DNA from: Hydrogenophaga sp. | GTDB taxonomy: Bacteria > Pseudomonadota > Gammaproteobacteria > Burkholderiales > Burkholderiaceae_C | Reading direction: 5' to 3' | DNA length: 64,000 bases | Assembly (NCBI RefSeq): GCF_030373245.1 | Contig: NZ_JAUCZF010000004.1 | Span: forward strand, 62,001 to 126,000 | Shown here: positions 43,832 through 52,858 of the stretch, one piece after another | Position numbering within the stretch: the first letter of the stretch is position 1 | How the letters are laid out: every line of letters starts with the position of its first letter | Notes under the pieces: model-generated | The model's input: the letters and a program-made list of their open reading frames with translations, nothing else | What the model was told of the DNA's origin: nothing | Database searches by the model: none | Position numbers and translations under genes: made by a program

Positions 43832-45226
43832 ATGCAAGTTGCCGCTTCGATCTTCAAGGCCTATGACATCCGGGGTGTTGTCCCCAGCACCGTGAACGAG
43901 GGCGTGGCCGAAGCGCTGGGCCTGGCGTTTGGCACCGAGGCCCGGCGCCTGGGTGAGCAGGCCGTGGCGGTCGGCCGCGATGGTCGGCTCAGCGGACCAG
44001 CTTTGTCGGCGGCCCTGATCCGCGGGTTGGTGGCCGCGGGCATCGATGTGATCGATATCGGCATGGCGACCACACCCATGCTGTACTTCGCCGCGAACAC
44101 CCTCTGCCAGAGCGGTATCCAGGTCACCGGCAGCCACAACCCCAAGGACTACAACGGCTTCAAGATGGTGCTGGCCGGTCGTGCCATTTATGGTGAAGAC
44201 ATCCAGGCACTGCGCCGCACGATGGAGACCGAATCGCATCAGCGTGCCGAGGGCGGCCAGGTCCGGCACGTGGATGTGTCAGACGCCTACCGCGACCGCA
44301 TCACGGGTGACGTCAAGCTGAGCCGGCCCATGAAAATCGTGATGGACTGCGGCAACGGCGTGGCAGGCGCGTCTGCGCCTGCGCTGTTCCGGGCCCTGGG
44401 TTGTGAAGTGATCGAGCTCTTCAGCGAGGTCGACGGCGAGTTCCCGAACCACCATCCGGACCCGAGCAAGCCCGAGAACCTGCAAGACCTCATCCGCACG
44501 CTGCGCGAGACCGACGCCGAGCTGGGTCTGGCCTTTGATGGCGACGGCGACCGGCTGGGCATCGTCACGCGCGACGGTCAGAACATCTACCCCGACCGGC
44601 AGATGATTCTGTTTGCGCAAGACGTGCTGTCGCGCGTGCCCGGCGGCAACATCCTCTTCGACGTGAAGTGTTCGCAACGCCTGGCGCCGGCGATCGAGGC
44701 AGCGGGCGGTGTCGCCCATGTGTACAAGACCGGCCACTCGCTGATCAAGGCGCGCATGAAGGAACTGGACAGCCCACTCGGCGGTGAGATGAGTGGCCAC
44801 ATCTTTTTCAAGGAGCGCTGGTACGGCTTTGACGATGGCAGCTACGCCGGTGCGCGTCTGCTGGAAATCCTGAGCCGCAGTCCCGACGCCAATGCCGTGC
44901 TCAACGCGTTGCCCACCAGCTACAGCACGCCCGAGCTCAATGTGTCCTGTGCCGAGGGTGAACCGCACGCGGTGGTTGAGCAGCTGGTCGCGCTGTCGGC
45001 CACGCACCCAGCATTCGCCCCGCCGGCCAAGGTGTCCACCATCGACGGCGTGCGGGTGGACTGGCCGGATGGTTTTGGCCTGATCCGCGCGTCCAACACC
45101 ACGCCGGTGCTGGTCTTGCGCTTCGAGGGGCACACGCAAGAGGCGCTGCACCGCATCGAGGCGGTGATGCTGGCGCTGCTGCTGAAGGCCAAGCCGGATG
45201 CGGTGGTGGGCTCTGCACAACATTAG
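43832..45226 (+). CDS. phosphomannomutase/phosphoglucomutase
   Basis: Protein of 464 aa of the alpha-D-phosphohexomutase family, AlgC/ManB-like. It interconverts hexose 1- and 6-phosphates for surface sugars. The phosphoserine is in VTGSHNPKDYNGFK near residue 100, magnesium loop FDGDGDRLGI, sugar loop GGEMSGHIFFKERW, phosphate loop RASNTTPVLVLRFE. ATG 43832 begins at the conserved MQVAASIFKAYDIRG; an ATG at 43796 is an alternative. Lies just before the LPS region. Confidence 0.94.
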   Translation: MQVAASIFKAYDIRGVVPSTVNEGVAEALGLAFGTEARRLGEQAVAVGRDGRLSGPALSAALIRGLVAAGIDVIDIGMATTPMLYFAANTLCQSGIQVTGSHNPKDYNGFKMVLAGRAIYGEDIQALRRTMETESHQRAEGGQVRHVDVSDAYRDRITGDVKLSRPMKIVMDCGNGVAGASAPALFRALGCEVIELFSEVDGEFPNHHPDPSKPENLQDLIRTLRETDAELGLAFDGDGDRLGIVTRDGQNIYPDRQMILFAQDVLSRVPGGNILFDVKCSQRLAPAIEAAGGVAHVYKTGHSLIKARMKELDSPLGGEMSGHIFFKERWYGFDDGSYAGARLLEILSRSPDANAVLNALPTSYSTPELNVSCAEGEPHAVVEQLVALSATHPAFAPPAKVSTIDGVRVDWPDGFGLIRASNTTPVLVLRFEGHTQEALHRIEAVMLALLLKAKPDAVVGSAQH

Positions 45227-45235
45227 GACCACCCC

Positions 45236-45312
45236 CGCCCCGCCTGCGGCGTCACCCCCTCCAGGGGACAACGCTGGCCGACCGGCGGAGCCGGATCGGC
45301 GGCGTCCTGGCC
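45236..45312 (+). repeat. GC-rich interspersed repeat
   Basis: Contains TGCGGCGTCACCCCCTCCAG and CTGGCCGACCGGCGGAGCCG, related to the repeats flanking the aspartic protease gene. It fills most of the gap between the mutase and Kdo-transferase genes. Confidence 0.6.
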
Positions 45313-45340
45313 TCGGTCGCGGCGTGACGGCGGGCGGGTG

Positions 45341-46588
45341 TCAAAGGTGTGCTTGCAGGCGCTGAAGCAAGCGGTCGGCCTGTGGCTCAGGAGGGCGCCT
45401 GTCCTCACGTGGCCCGGGAGATGACCAAACGGCCTGGACAGCGGAAGCCAGTTCGCTGGGGTCGTTGATCGGCCGACTTAAGCCCTGCGCATCCAGCCTG
45501 GCGTAGCTCTCGCTGAAATTCCAGACCTTGGGGCCGTGCAGCACGGTGCAGCCCAGTGCCAGCGGCTCGAGCGGGTTGTGACCGCCGACCTGGGCCAGCG
45601 ACCCACCGACCAGGGCCACCGGGGCCAGCCGATACCACAGGCCGAGCTCGCCGATGGTGTCTGCCAGGTAGACCGGCGCCGTGGTCGGCAGGCTCTGGCC
45701 CTGGCTGCGTTGAGGCGTGCCGGGTGGACAAAGGGCGGCCACCTCGGCGCCGCGGGTCGGCACGCGCGGTGCGATGATGAGCAGAGCGTCGGGCTTGTGT
45801 TGCCGCAAAGCTTCGTGGGCTTGAAGCGCCAGCGTTTCTTCCCCGGGGTGGCTGGACGCGAGCAGCCAGATCGGCCGAGTACCCAGTGACCCTCGCCATC
45901 GAGCGAACTCGCCTGCATCGTGACTCAGGGGTGGCGACAGGGTCTTGATGGTGCCGCTCACGGTGATGCGCTCGGCGCGGGCACCGAGTGACGTCAGCCC
46001 TCGCGCGGATTCGGCGTTCTGCGCAAACACATCCGCAAAGCCGGGCAGCAAGGCCTGGTAGATCCAGCGACCCCAGCGGCGCTTGCGCAGCGATTGTTCG
46101 GACAGGCGCGCATTGACCAGCACCCGGGGAACGCCCTGGTTGTCTGCCGCCGTGATCAGCGCGGGCCACAGGTCCATCTCGCACCAGAGCGCCAGGGTCG
46201 GTTGCCAGTGCCCCATGAAGCGGGCCGTGGCTTCGGGTGTGTCCACCGGCGCGAACTGATGCTGGCATCGCAGGGGCAGGCCTTGCCGCTGCAGTGCATC
46301 GCCCGAGGTGCGCGCGGTCGTGGTGATGAGGAAGTGCAGATCGGGCCGCGATTCGCCGAGGCGGTGGAACAAGCCAGCCAGCGCCATCGACTCACCCACG
46401 CCCACGGCGTGTCCCCACACCAGCGGACCGACGGGTCGTGGTGGCATCTGCAGCGACAGCTTTTGCTGGATGCTGGCCACCGTTTCTTTGCCCCGGGTCA
46501 GTCGGTGCTGCAGGCCCCAGCGCCAGACCGGTGCCAGCGCACTCGCCAGGCTCAGGTAGGCGCGCAGGGCCAGCGGCCGCTGGCTCAC
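45341..46588 (-). CDS. Kdo transferase paralogue (WaaA-like), second gene
   Basis: Protein of 415 aa. The glycosyltransferase N-terminal catalytic segment is WGHAVGVGESMALAGL near residue 58, and the C-terminal GT-B half has ASSHPGEETLAL and VGGSLAQVGGHNPLEPLALG. This matches 3-deoxy-D-manno-octulosonate transferases, which add Kdo to lipid A precursor at the inner membrane. An N-terminal anchor is weak. It overlaps the upstream paralogue by 4 bp. It may add a further Kdo or a different acid sugar. Confidence 0.87.
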   Translation of the reverse strand: MSQRPLALRAYLSLASALAPVWRWGLQHRLTRGKETVASIQQKLSLQMPPRPVGPLVWGHAVGVGESMALAGLFHRLGESRPDLHFLITTTARTSGDALQRQGLPLRCQHQFAPVDTPEATARFMGHWQPTLALWCEMDLWPALITAADNQGVPRVLVNARLSEQSLRKRRWGRWIYQALLPGFADVFAQNAESARGLTSLGARAERITVSGTIKTLSPPLSHDAGEFARWRGSLGTRPIWLLASSHPGEETLALQAHEALRQHKPDALLIIAPRVPTRGAEVAALCPPGTPQRSQGQSLPTTAPVYLADTIGELGLWYRLAPVALVGGSLAQVGGHNPLEPLALGCTVLHGPKVWNFSESYARLDAQGLSRPINDPSELASAVQAVWSSPGPREDRRPPEPQADRLLQRLQAHL

Positions 46589-47991
46589 TGGGCATGCTCC
46601 TGCAGCCAGGGCAGCAGGGCGGCCAGGTGCTTGTCGGTGGCGCCGCCGTGTTCAGCGAAGAAGGCATCTGCACCTGCCATTGCCTCGGTGTAGGCCTCGG
46701 GCGAGGCCAGCAGGCGCAGCAGCGCGTGCGCCAGGCTGGGCGCATCGCTGTGCTGCTGCAGCACGCCCGCGGCCAGTGCCTCCACGCCGGGGTATTCAAT
46801 GCCCCAGATACTGGGGCCGACCATCACCGGCTTGCGCAACGCCAGCGGCTCAATCACGTTGTGTGCGCCAGTGTCCACGAACGAGCCCCCGACCACCACC
46901 ACCTGCGACAGCGCGAGGTAGAAATACATCTCGCCCAGCGAGTCGCCGAGCAACACGTCCAGCGCGCCCACGTTCAAGCGGGCGCTTGGTGTCAGCACAG
47001 CGTCGAGACACTGGCTGCGCCGCGCCACGCGCAAGCCCTCCTGCGTCAGCAACTGTTCGCTCTCGTCGAAGCGCTGCGGGCTGCGCGGCACACAGACGAA
47101 CAGCGGGCGCGGCGCAGCCGCTTCGTCGAAGGTCTGCCAGAGGATCTGCATGGTTTTCACAAACGTCGCGTCCTCGCCCACGACCACACTGGCAAAACAC
47201 ACCACCGGTCGACCCCCTGGTCTGCGGGTGGCGAGCCCCCAATCCAGTGCGAGCCGGTCGGCCGCAGCCAGCTGCTGCGAAGACACTGGCAGATCGAAGC
47301 GCGTCTCACCCGCCACCACCACGCGCTCGACACCCAGCGCTCGGAAACGCTGCGCGTGCGTTTCCGACTTGCACAGCACCAGCGCGTAGGCCTGGAACAG
47401 CGCGGCCCGAAAGCCCCACCATTTTTTGCGGTCACGGGCAAAGCTGTCTTTGGGGTACTGCGCGTTCGCCATGGCCAGCGGCACGCCCTCGGCCCGCGCG
47501 GTGGTGAGCAGCACCGGCCAGGTGTCGATCTCGGTCATGAGCGCCGCTCGCGGCCTCACCTGCCGGATGAAGCGTCTCACTGCCCACCCCAGCTCCAAGG
47601 GCAGATAGGCCACTTGCAGGCGGCCTTGTGCCATCGCCTCGGCGAACAGCTGGCCAGCGGCGGTGCGGCCCGCGGGCGTGAGCGTGGTGACCAGGATCGG
47701 CAGGCCGTGCTGCAAGAGCTTATGCACCAGCGGCGCCGCGCCGCGCAGCTCACCCATGGAGGCGGAATGCACCCACAACGGGCGTTTCAGCTCGGTGGTG
47801 GTGTTGCCGAGGCGTTCGCCCCAGAAGCGTCGGTACAGCGGCTCCTTGCGCCCCCGTTGCCACAAGAAGAGCAGCGCCAGCGGCAGCAGCAGGTGCCACA
47901 GTGCCCGGTAGATCACCAGAAGCGCCGAGACAGGGCCGCTGAAAGGAATGCGACCAGGGCTTGGGCGGTGAGCGGGCGGGGTGTCGGTCAT
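46585..47991 (-). CDS. waaA: Kdo transferase (WaaA-like), first gene
   Basis: Protein of 468 aa. A membrane anchor (residues about 25-45, LLLPLALLFLWQRG) is followed by WVHSASMGELRGAAPL, the WaaA catalytic Glu region, PRAALMTEIDTWP and VVVGGSFVDTGAHNVIEPLA. The anchor and the length make this the more typical lipid A Kdo transferase of the pair. ATG 47991 (MTDTPPAH) is chosen; upstream codons are Arg/Pro-rich. Divergent from the glycan cluster at 48089. Confidence 0.88.
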   Translation of the reverse strand: MTDTPPAHRPSPGRIPFSGPVSALLVIYRALWHLLLPLALLFLWQRGRKEPLYRRFWGERLGNTTTELKRPLWVHSASMGELRGAAPLVHKLLQHGLPILVTTLTPAGRTAAGQLFAEAMAQGRLQVAYLPLELGWAVRRFIRQVRPRAALMTEIDTWPVLLTTARAEGVPLAMANAQYPKDSFARDRKKWWGFRAALFQAYALVLCKSETHAQRFRALGVERVVVAGETRFDLPVSSQQLAAADRLALDWGLATRRPGGRPVVCFASVVVGEDATFVKTMQILWQTFDEAAAPRPLFVCVPRSPQRFDESEQLLTQEGLRVARRSQCLDAVLTPSARLNVGALDVLLGDSLGEMYFYLALSQVVVVGGSFVDTGAHNVIEPLALRKPVMVGPSIWGIEYPGVEALAAGVLQQHSDAPSLAHALLRLLASPEAYTEAMAGADAFFAEHGGATDKHLAALLPWLQEHAQ

Positions 47992-48088
47992 GCGGGCGGG
48001 AGGGCTCGGGCCAGTATAGTAACGACCTGGGCGTTGCCGCAGTGCTGGCCTGTACCGCACGTCTTCGAAACATCTCCCTCATCCCCGC

Positions 48089-49105
48089 ATGAACATTCTG
48101 GTTGTCGGCACCGGCTCCATTGGCAAGCGGCACATCGCCAACCTGCTGGCCCTTGGGGTGGATGTCCGGGCCTTCAGCTACCGTGCGGCGGCGGGGGTTC
48201 CGAGCAGTCAGCCGGTGCTGCTCGATCCTCGTGTGCGGCTGGTTGGCGACCTGGCGCAGGCCCTGGCGTCCGATGTGCACGCGGTGGTGGTCGCCAACCG
48301 CACCGACCAGCATCTGGCCGTTGCGCTTCAGGCGGTGCGCCTGGGCAAACACGTGTTCATTGAAAAGCCCCTCGCCGCTTCGCTCGCGCAAGTCAAGGAG
48401 CTGGTGGGCGCTGTGTGTGACCAGGGCCTGGTGGTCGAAGCCGGCTTCATGCTGCGTCATCACCCCAATCTGCGCTGGATGCAGTCCTACCTGGGCAGCG
48501 GCGCGCTTGGCGAGCTCATGCACCTGCGTGCCTCTGTAGGCCAGTGGCTGCCCGACTGGCGGCCTGGCACCGACCACCGCCAGGGCTACGGCGCATTCCG
48601 CGCGCAGGGCGGAGGTGTGATTTTCGATCTGATCCACGAGCTCGACCTGGTGCACTGGCTGGTGGGCCCGGTGGTGGATGTAAGTGCCATGACGCGCGTG
48701 GTGCCGGCGCTGGAAATCGAGACCGAAGGCGTCGCGCAGATCGGCCTGCGCATGGCCTCTGGCGTGTTGGCCCAGGTGCATCTCGACTACGTGCGCCCCG
48801 GCTACGGGCGCGAGATGGAGCTGGTGGGTCGCCATGGCGTGCTGTCCTGGGACTACACGAAAGGCACCGTGTCGCTTGCCCGATCGGGCGCCGCGCCCGA
48901 GGTGGTGCACCGCGTACCCGACGGCTTCGAGCGCAACACCTTGTTTCGCGACCACATGGCGCATTTTCTGCAGCGCATTGAAAAGCCGAGCCTGCCTGCG
49001 TCGTCCTCGTTGGCCGACGCGGTGTCGGTGCTGCGCATCGCGCTGGCGGCGCACCAGTCTGACAGGGATCGACGCTTCGTTCGCCCCGATGATGTGACCC
49101 CTTGA
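48089..49105 (+). CDS. Gfo/Idh/MocA-family oxidoreductase
   Basis: Protein of 338 aa. NAD(P) Rossmann motif VVGTGSIGKRHIANL at residue 5, then NRTDQHLAVALQAVRLGKHV with EKPLA, the family's catalytic Lys motif, and a C-terminal beta-sheet domain. It probably oxidises or reduces a sugar or sugar nucleotide. It opens the glycan cluster and lies 13 bp before the cytidylyltransferase, suggesting a role in making the activated sugar. Confidence 0.88.
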   Translation: MNILVVGTGSIGKRHIANLLALGVDVRAFSYRAAAGVPSSQPVLLDPRVRLVGDLAQALASDVHAVVVANRTDQHLAVALQAVRLGKHVFIEKPLAASLAQVKELVGAVCDQGLVVEAGFMLRHHPNLRWMQSYLGSGALGELMHLRASVGQWLPDWRPGTDHRQGYGAFRAQGGGVIFDLIHELDLVHWLVGPVVDVSAMTRVVPALEIETEGVAQIGLRMASGVLAQVHLDYVRPGYGREMELVGRHGVLSWDYTKGTVSLARSGAAPEVVHRVPDGFERNTLFRDHMAHFLQRIEKPSLPASSSLADAVSVLRIALAAHQSDRDRRFVRPDDVTP

Positions 49106-49118
49106 AAGATTGACTCAC

Positions 49119-49829
49119 ATGAACATCACCTGCGTTATCGGCGCGCGCGGCGGCTCCAAAGGCGTGGCGGGCAAGAACTTCCGCCCGCTGCTCGGCAAGC
49201 CCCTGATCGCCTGGAGCATCGAGCAGGCGCTCGCCTGCCCGGAGATCGGACGCGTGGTGGTCTCCACCGACAGCGAAGCGATTGCCGAGGTGTCTCGTGC
49301 AGCGGGGGCGCACGTGCCTTTTATGCGCCCTGCTGAGCTGGCCAACGACACCGCTGGCAAGTGGGAGGTGTGGCAACACGCCCTGGCCGCGACCGATGCG
49401 CACTTCGCCGGCGACCCGATCGACCTGTTTGTGGACCTCGACTGCACATCGCCGCTGCGCGACGTGGCCGATATTTCGCGCGCCATCGCCCAGTTCCAGG
49501 AGGCCAGCGTGGATGCTGTGTTCAGCGTCTGCGAGGCGCGCAAGAATCCCTACTTCAACATGCTGGAGGCCGACGAGAACGGCACCCTGCGCATCTGCAA
49601 ACAGTTGCCCAAGCCCATCGTGCGTCGGCAGGACGCGCCCAAGGTGTACGAGCATGTGGCGTCGATCTACGTGCTGTCGCCTGATTACCTGCGGCGTGGT
49701 ACCGGCCTGTTGTCCGGCCGCACCCAAGGCTACGACATCGGTTCGGCCAAGAGCCTGGACATCGACAGCGAGTTCGACTTTGAACTGGTGGAGTACCTGA
49801 TGCGCAAGCGCCTCGGCCTGCCCACCTGA
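49119..49829 (+). CDS. CMP-nonulosonate cytidylyltransferase (NeuA/LegF-like)
   Basis: Protein of 236 aa. It activates a nonulosonic acid with CTP. Motif 1 is IGARGGSKGVAGKNFRPL near residue 6, with STDSEAI and DLDCTSPLRDVADI following. It could also use Kdo (KdsB-type), but the next genes encode NeuB- and NeuC-like proteins, which favours sialic or legionaminic acid. ATG 49119 is preferred over TTG 49110. Confidence 0.9.
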   Translation: MNITCVIGARGGSKGVAGKNFRPLLGKPLIAWSIEQALACPEIGRVVVSTDSEAIAEVSRAAGAHVPFMRPAELANDTAGKWEVWQHALAATDAHFAGDPIDLFVDLDCTSPLRDVADISRAIAQFQEASVDAVFSVCEARKNPYFNMLEADENGTLRICKQLPKPIVRRQDAPKVYEHVASIYVLSPDYLRRGTGLLSGRTQGYDIGSAKSLDIDSEFDFELVEYLMRKRLGLPT

Positions 49830-49849
49830 TCTCCAACACAGGACCCAAC

Positions 49850-50653
49850 ATGACTCAACGATTTGATCTCACCGGCAAGGTGGTGGTGGTGACCGGCGGC
49901 ACGGGCCTCTTGGGCTCTGCCTACTGCCAGGGCCTGGCCGAGCATGGCGCCCAGGTGGTGATGGCCGACCTGGCTGCGGCCGATCCGGTCGCCAAGGCCG
50001 CGGCCATCCAGACTCCCAAAGGCCCAGGCGCCTGGGGCATGGCCTGCGATGTGGGCGTGGAGGCCGATGTGGTCGGCCTTTTCCATGAGGTGATGAAAAA
50101 GTTTGGCCGTGTTGACGCGGTGCTCAACAACGCCGCCGCTACCGGCGAGCACCTGATTCGCCAGGGTGCTGTGTTCACGTCGTTTGAGGATTCGACGCTC
50201 GCGGTGTGGGAGCAAGCCATTCGCGTCAACCTCACCGGCGTGTACCTGGTGGCCAGAGAAGGCGGCAAGGCCATGCTCAAGAGCGGTGGCGGCAGCATGG
50301 TCAACGTGTCGAGCACCTATGGCGTGGTCGGCCCCGATCACCGCATCTACGAAGGCATGAAGTTCAATTCGCTGCCGAGCTACGCCGCGGCCAAGGCGGG
50401 CGTGCACGGTCTCACGCGCTGGCTGGCCACCTACTGGGGCGAGAAGGGTATCCGCGTCAACACGCTGGTGCCTGGGGGCGTGGAAAACAACCACGACCCC
50501 GAGTTCGTGCGCCGCTACACCGCGCGCGTGCCGCTGGGGCGCATGGCCAAGCGCGAAGACATGGTGGGCATGATGATTTACCTCGTGTCAGACGCGTCGG
50601 CGTATTCCACCGGCCAGCAGTTTTTTGTCGACGGCGGCTGGACCGCGGTCTGA
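49850..50653 (+). CDS. short-chain dehydrogenase/reductase (PtmA-like)
   Basis: Protein of 267 aa, classical SDR: cofactor motif VVTGGTGLLGSAYC, NNAAA, catalytic Ser in VNVSSTYG and YxxxK as SYAAAKAGVH. A related SDR (PtmA) sits with nonulosonate genes in Campylobacter flagellin glycosylation. Here it lies between the NeuA- and NeuB-like genes, so it probably acts on a precursor or on the sugar itself. Reaction unknown. Confidence 0.88.
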   Translation: MTQRFDLTGKVVVVTGGTGLLGSAYCQGLAEHGAQVVMADLAAADPVAKAAAIQTPKGPGAWGMACDVGVEADVVGLFHEVMKKFGRVDAVLNNAAATGEHLIRQGAVFTSFEDSTLAVWEQAIRVNLTGVYLVAREGGKAMLKSGGGSMVNVSSTYGVVGPDHRIYEGMKFNSLPSYAAAKAGVHGLTRWLATYWGEKGIRVNTLVPGGVENNHDPEFVRRYTARVPLGRMAKREDMVGMMIYLVSDASAYSTGQQFFVDGGWTAV

Positions 50654-50672
50654 CCTTCAGGAGCACACTCCC

Positions 50673-51725
50673 ATGAAAATCGCCCACCGAGAGATCGGCC
50701 CCCAGCAACCGCCCCTGGTGATCGCCGAGATCGGCATCAACCACGGCGGCAGCCTCGACGTGGCCAAGGGTATGGTCAGCGCGGCGCACAGCGCTGGCTG
50801 CGAGATGGTCAAACACCAGACGCATTTCGTCGACGACGAAATGACCGATGAGGCCAAGCAGATCTTTCCACCCAATGCGGACGTGTCCATCTGGGAGGTG
50901 ATGGAGCGCTGCGCCCTGTCTAAGGACGACGAGATCGCGCTCAAGAAGCATGCCGAGTCGCTCGGCATGATCTATATTTCCACGCCCTTCTCACGCGCAG
51001 CAGCGGATTTTCTGAACGACATCGGCGTGGCTGGCTACAAGATCGGCTCGGGCGAGTGCAACCACTTGCCACTGATCCGCCACATCGCGGGGTTTGGCAA
51101 GCCGATCATCATGAGCACCGGCATGCAGACGGTGGAGACCATGCGGCCTTCGGTACAGGCGCTCGACCAAGCGGGCGTTGAGTATGCGCTGCTGGAGTGC
51201 ACCAACCTGTACCCGTCGCCGCCCGAGATCGTGAGCCTGCAAGGTATCAACGCCTTGCGCGCCGCCTTCCCGCGCGCCGTCATCGGTTTCTCTGACCACA
51301 GCATCGGCCCCTCCATGGCGCTGGCCTCGGTGGCCCTGGGCGCCTGCATTCTGGAGCGCCATTTCACCGACACGCGCTACCGCAAGGGTCCGGACATCTT
51401 ATGTTCCATGGACCCGGCCGAGCTCAAGTTCCTGATCGACCGCTCGCGTGAGATCCACACGGCCTTGCACAACCCCAAGCAGCGCACCGGCCCCGAGGAA
51501 GACGTGTACCGCTTTGCGCGCGGATCCATCGTGGCAGACAAAGATTTGCCCGCCGGGCATGCGATCACCGCCGCAGACATCTGGGCACGCCGCCCCGGCT
51601 CGGGCGAAATCTCCGTGCAGCACTTCGACCGCCTGATCGGCTCCCGGCTCACCCGCGCCGTGAAACGCAATCAGCAGTTGCTCTGGACCGATCTGGACGG
51701 CGTGACCCCGCTGGCGAACGCCTGA
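50673..51725 (+). CDS. N-acylneuraminate/legionaminate synthase (NeuB-like)
   Basis: Protein of 350 aa. It condenses an N-acylmannosamine-type sugar with phosphoenolpyruvate. TIM-barrel motifs: IAEIGINHGGSLDVAKGMV, VKHQTHF, ISTPFS, KIGSGECNHLPLI, GFSDHSIGPS and LERHFTDTR. The C-terminal 60 residues are a SAF (antifreeze-like) domain (RGSIVADKDLPAGHAIT). Substrate class (sialic versus legionaminic) cannot be told by eye. TGATG overlap with neuC-like gene. Confidence 0.93.
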   Translation: MKIAHREIGPQQPPLVIAEIGINHGGSLDVAKGMVSAAHSAGCEMVKHQTHFVDDEMTDEAKQIFPPNADVSIWEVMERCALSKDDEIALKKHAESLGMIYISTPFSRAAADFLNDIGVAGYKIGSGECNHLPLIRHIAGFGKPIIMSTGMQTVETMRPSVQALDQAGVEYALLECTNLYPSPPEIVSLQGINALRAAFPRAVIGFSDHSIGPSMALASVALGACILERHFTDTRYRKGPDILCSMDPAELKFLIDRSREIHTALHNPKQRTGPEEDVYRFARGSIVADKDLPAGHAITAADIWARRPGSGEISVQHFDRLIGSRLTRAVKRNQQLLWTDLDGVTPLANA

Positions 51726-52858
51726 TGAGCGACGCGCCCGTTACCGGCAAGCGCCTGCTGTTCGTCACCGGCACCCGCGCTGACTACGGCAAGCTCGAGC
51801 CATTGGCCGTGGCTGCGCAGCAGGCGGGCTTTGTCATCAGCTTCTTCATCACCGGCATGCACATGATGCGTCGCTACGGTGAAACGCGGCTGGAGGTGAA
51901 GCGCTTTCCGAAGGCCGAGTTCTTCGAGTTCGTGAATCAGCGCGAAGGCGATGCACAGGAGTTCATCCTGTCCAAGACTCTCCTGGGGTTTTCCGACTTT
52001 GTGCACGAGCACCGGCCCGATCTGGTGGTGATCCATGGCGACCGGGTGGAAGCGCTGGCTGCTTCGATTGTCTGCGCCATGAAGTACATCCCCTCTGCAC
52101 ACATCGAGGGTGGCGAGGTATCCGGCACCATCGACGAGAGCATCCGCCACTGCAACACCAAGCTTTGTGCCACGCACTTTGTGAGCTCCGAAGCAGCCAG
52201 AGCCCGCGTGCTAGCGTTGGGTGAAGCACCCGATAGCGTGTACAACATCGGCTCGCCCGAACTCGACACCCACGCCCGACCTTCTGGCGTCACGATTGAC
52301 GAGGTGAAGCGCCGCTACGACATACCGTTTGACGACTACGGCATCGTCATCTTTCACCCGGTCACCTCCGAGGCGGACAGCATGGGCGCGCAGGCGCGCG
52401 CCTTGTTCGATCGACTGCTGGCGAGTGGGAAATACTTTGTGGTGATCCTGCCGAACAACGACCCAGGCACCGAAAGCATTTTCGCGGTGCTGGAAACGCT
52501 GCCAAAAGACCGTTTCCGGCTGATCCCGTCGATGCGTTTCAACTACTTTTCCGAGCTCATGAAACACGCCGCCGTGCTGGTAGGGAACAGCAGCGCGGGC
52601 GTTCGCGAGGCTCCTTTTCTGGGATTGCCCAGCCTCGATGTGGGGACACGCCAGAACAACCGCGCCTCGGCACCCTCCATCGCCGCTGCGTCGGCTTTTG
52701 ATGTGGACGCCATTGACCGCTTTCTGGCGGAGCAATGGGGCTGTTCCCACACTTCTGACCAATCGTTTGGCGGCGGCGATACTGCACAGCGCTTTGTTGA
52801 AATCCTGCGCGAGCACAGTTATTGGCAGCGGCCCGCGCAAAAGGTGTTTGCCTCATGA
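51725..52858 (+). CDS. UDP-GlcNAc 2-epimerase, hydrolysing (NeuC/LegG-like)
   Basis: Protein of 377 aa. It converts a UDP-GlcNAc-type donor to free ManNAc-type sugar for the synthase upstream. Seen are FVTGTRADYGKLEPLA, VIHGDRVEALAASIV, HIEGGEVSGTIDESIRH and LVGNSSAGVREAPFLGLP, all typical of this GT-B-fold family. The stop overlaps the ATG of the next gene. LegB/LegC/LegH genes are absent in the cluster, so plain sialic acid is the simplest product. Confidence 0.93.
   Translation: MSDAPVTGKRLLFVTGTRADYGKLEPLAVAAQQAGFVISFFITGMHMMRRYGETRLEVKRFPKAEFFEFVNQREGDAQEFILSKTLLGFSDFVHEHRPDLVVIHGDRVEALAASIVCAMKYIPSAHIEGGEVSGTIDESIRHCNTKLCATHFVSSEAARARVLALGEAPDSVYNIGSPELDTHARPSGVTIDEVKRRYDIPFDDYGIVIFHPVTSEADSMGAQARALFDRLLASGKYFVVILPNNDPGTESIFAVLETLPKDRFRLIPSMRFNYFSELMKHAAVLVGNSSAGVREAPFLGLPSLDVGTRQNNRASAPSIAAASAFDVDAIDRFLAEQWGCSHTSDQSFGGGDTAQRFVEILREHSYWQRPAQKVFAS

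Noticed and set aside
46438..48363. Long open frame opposite the Kdo transferases
   Set aside because: It overlaps two conserved genes and the start of a third, with Arg/Pro/His-rich composition typical of antisense frames.
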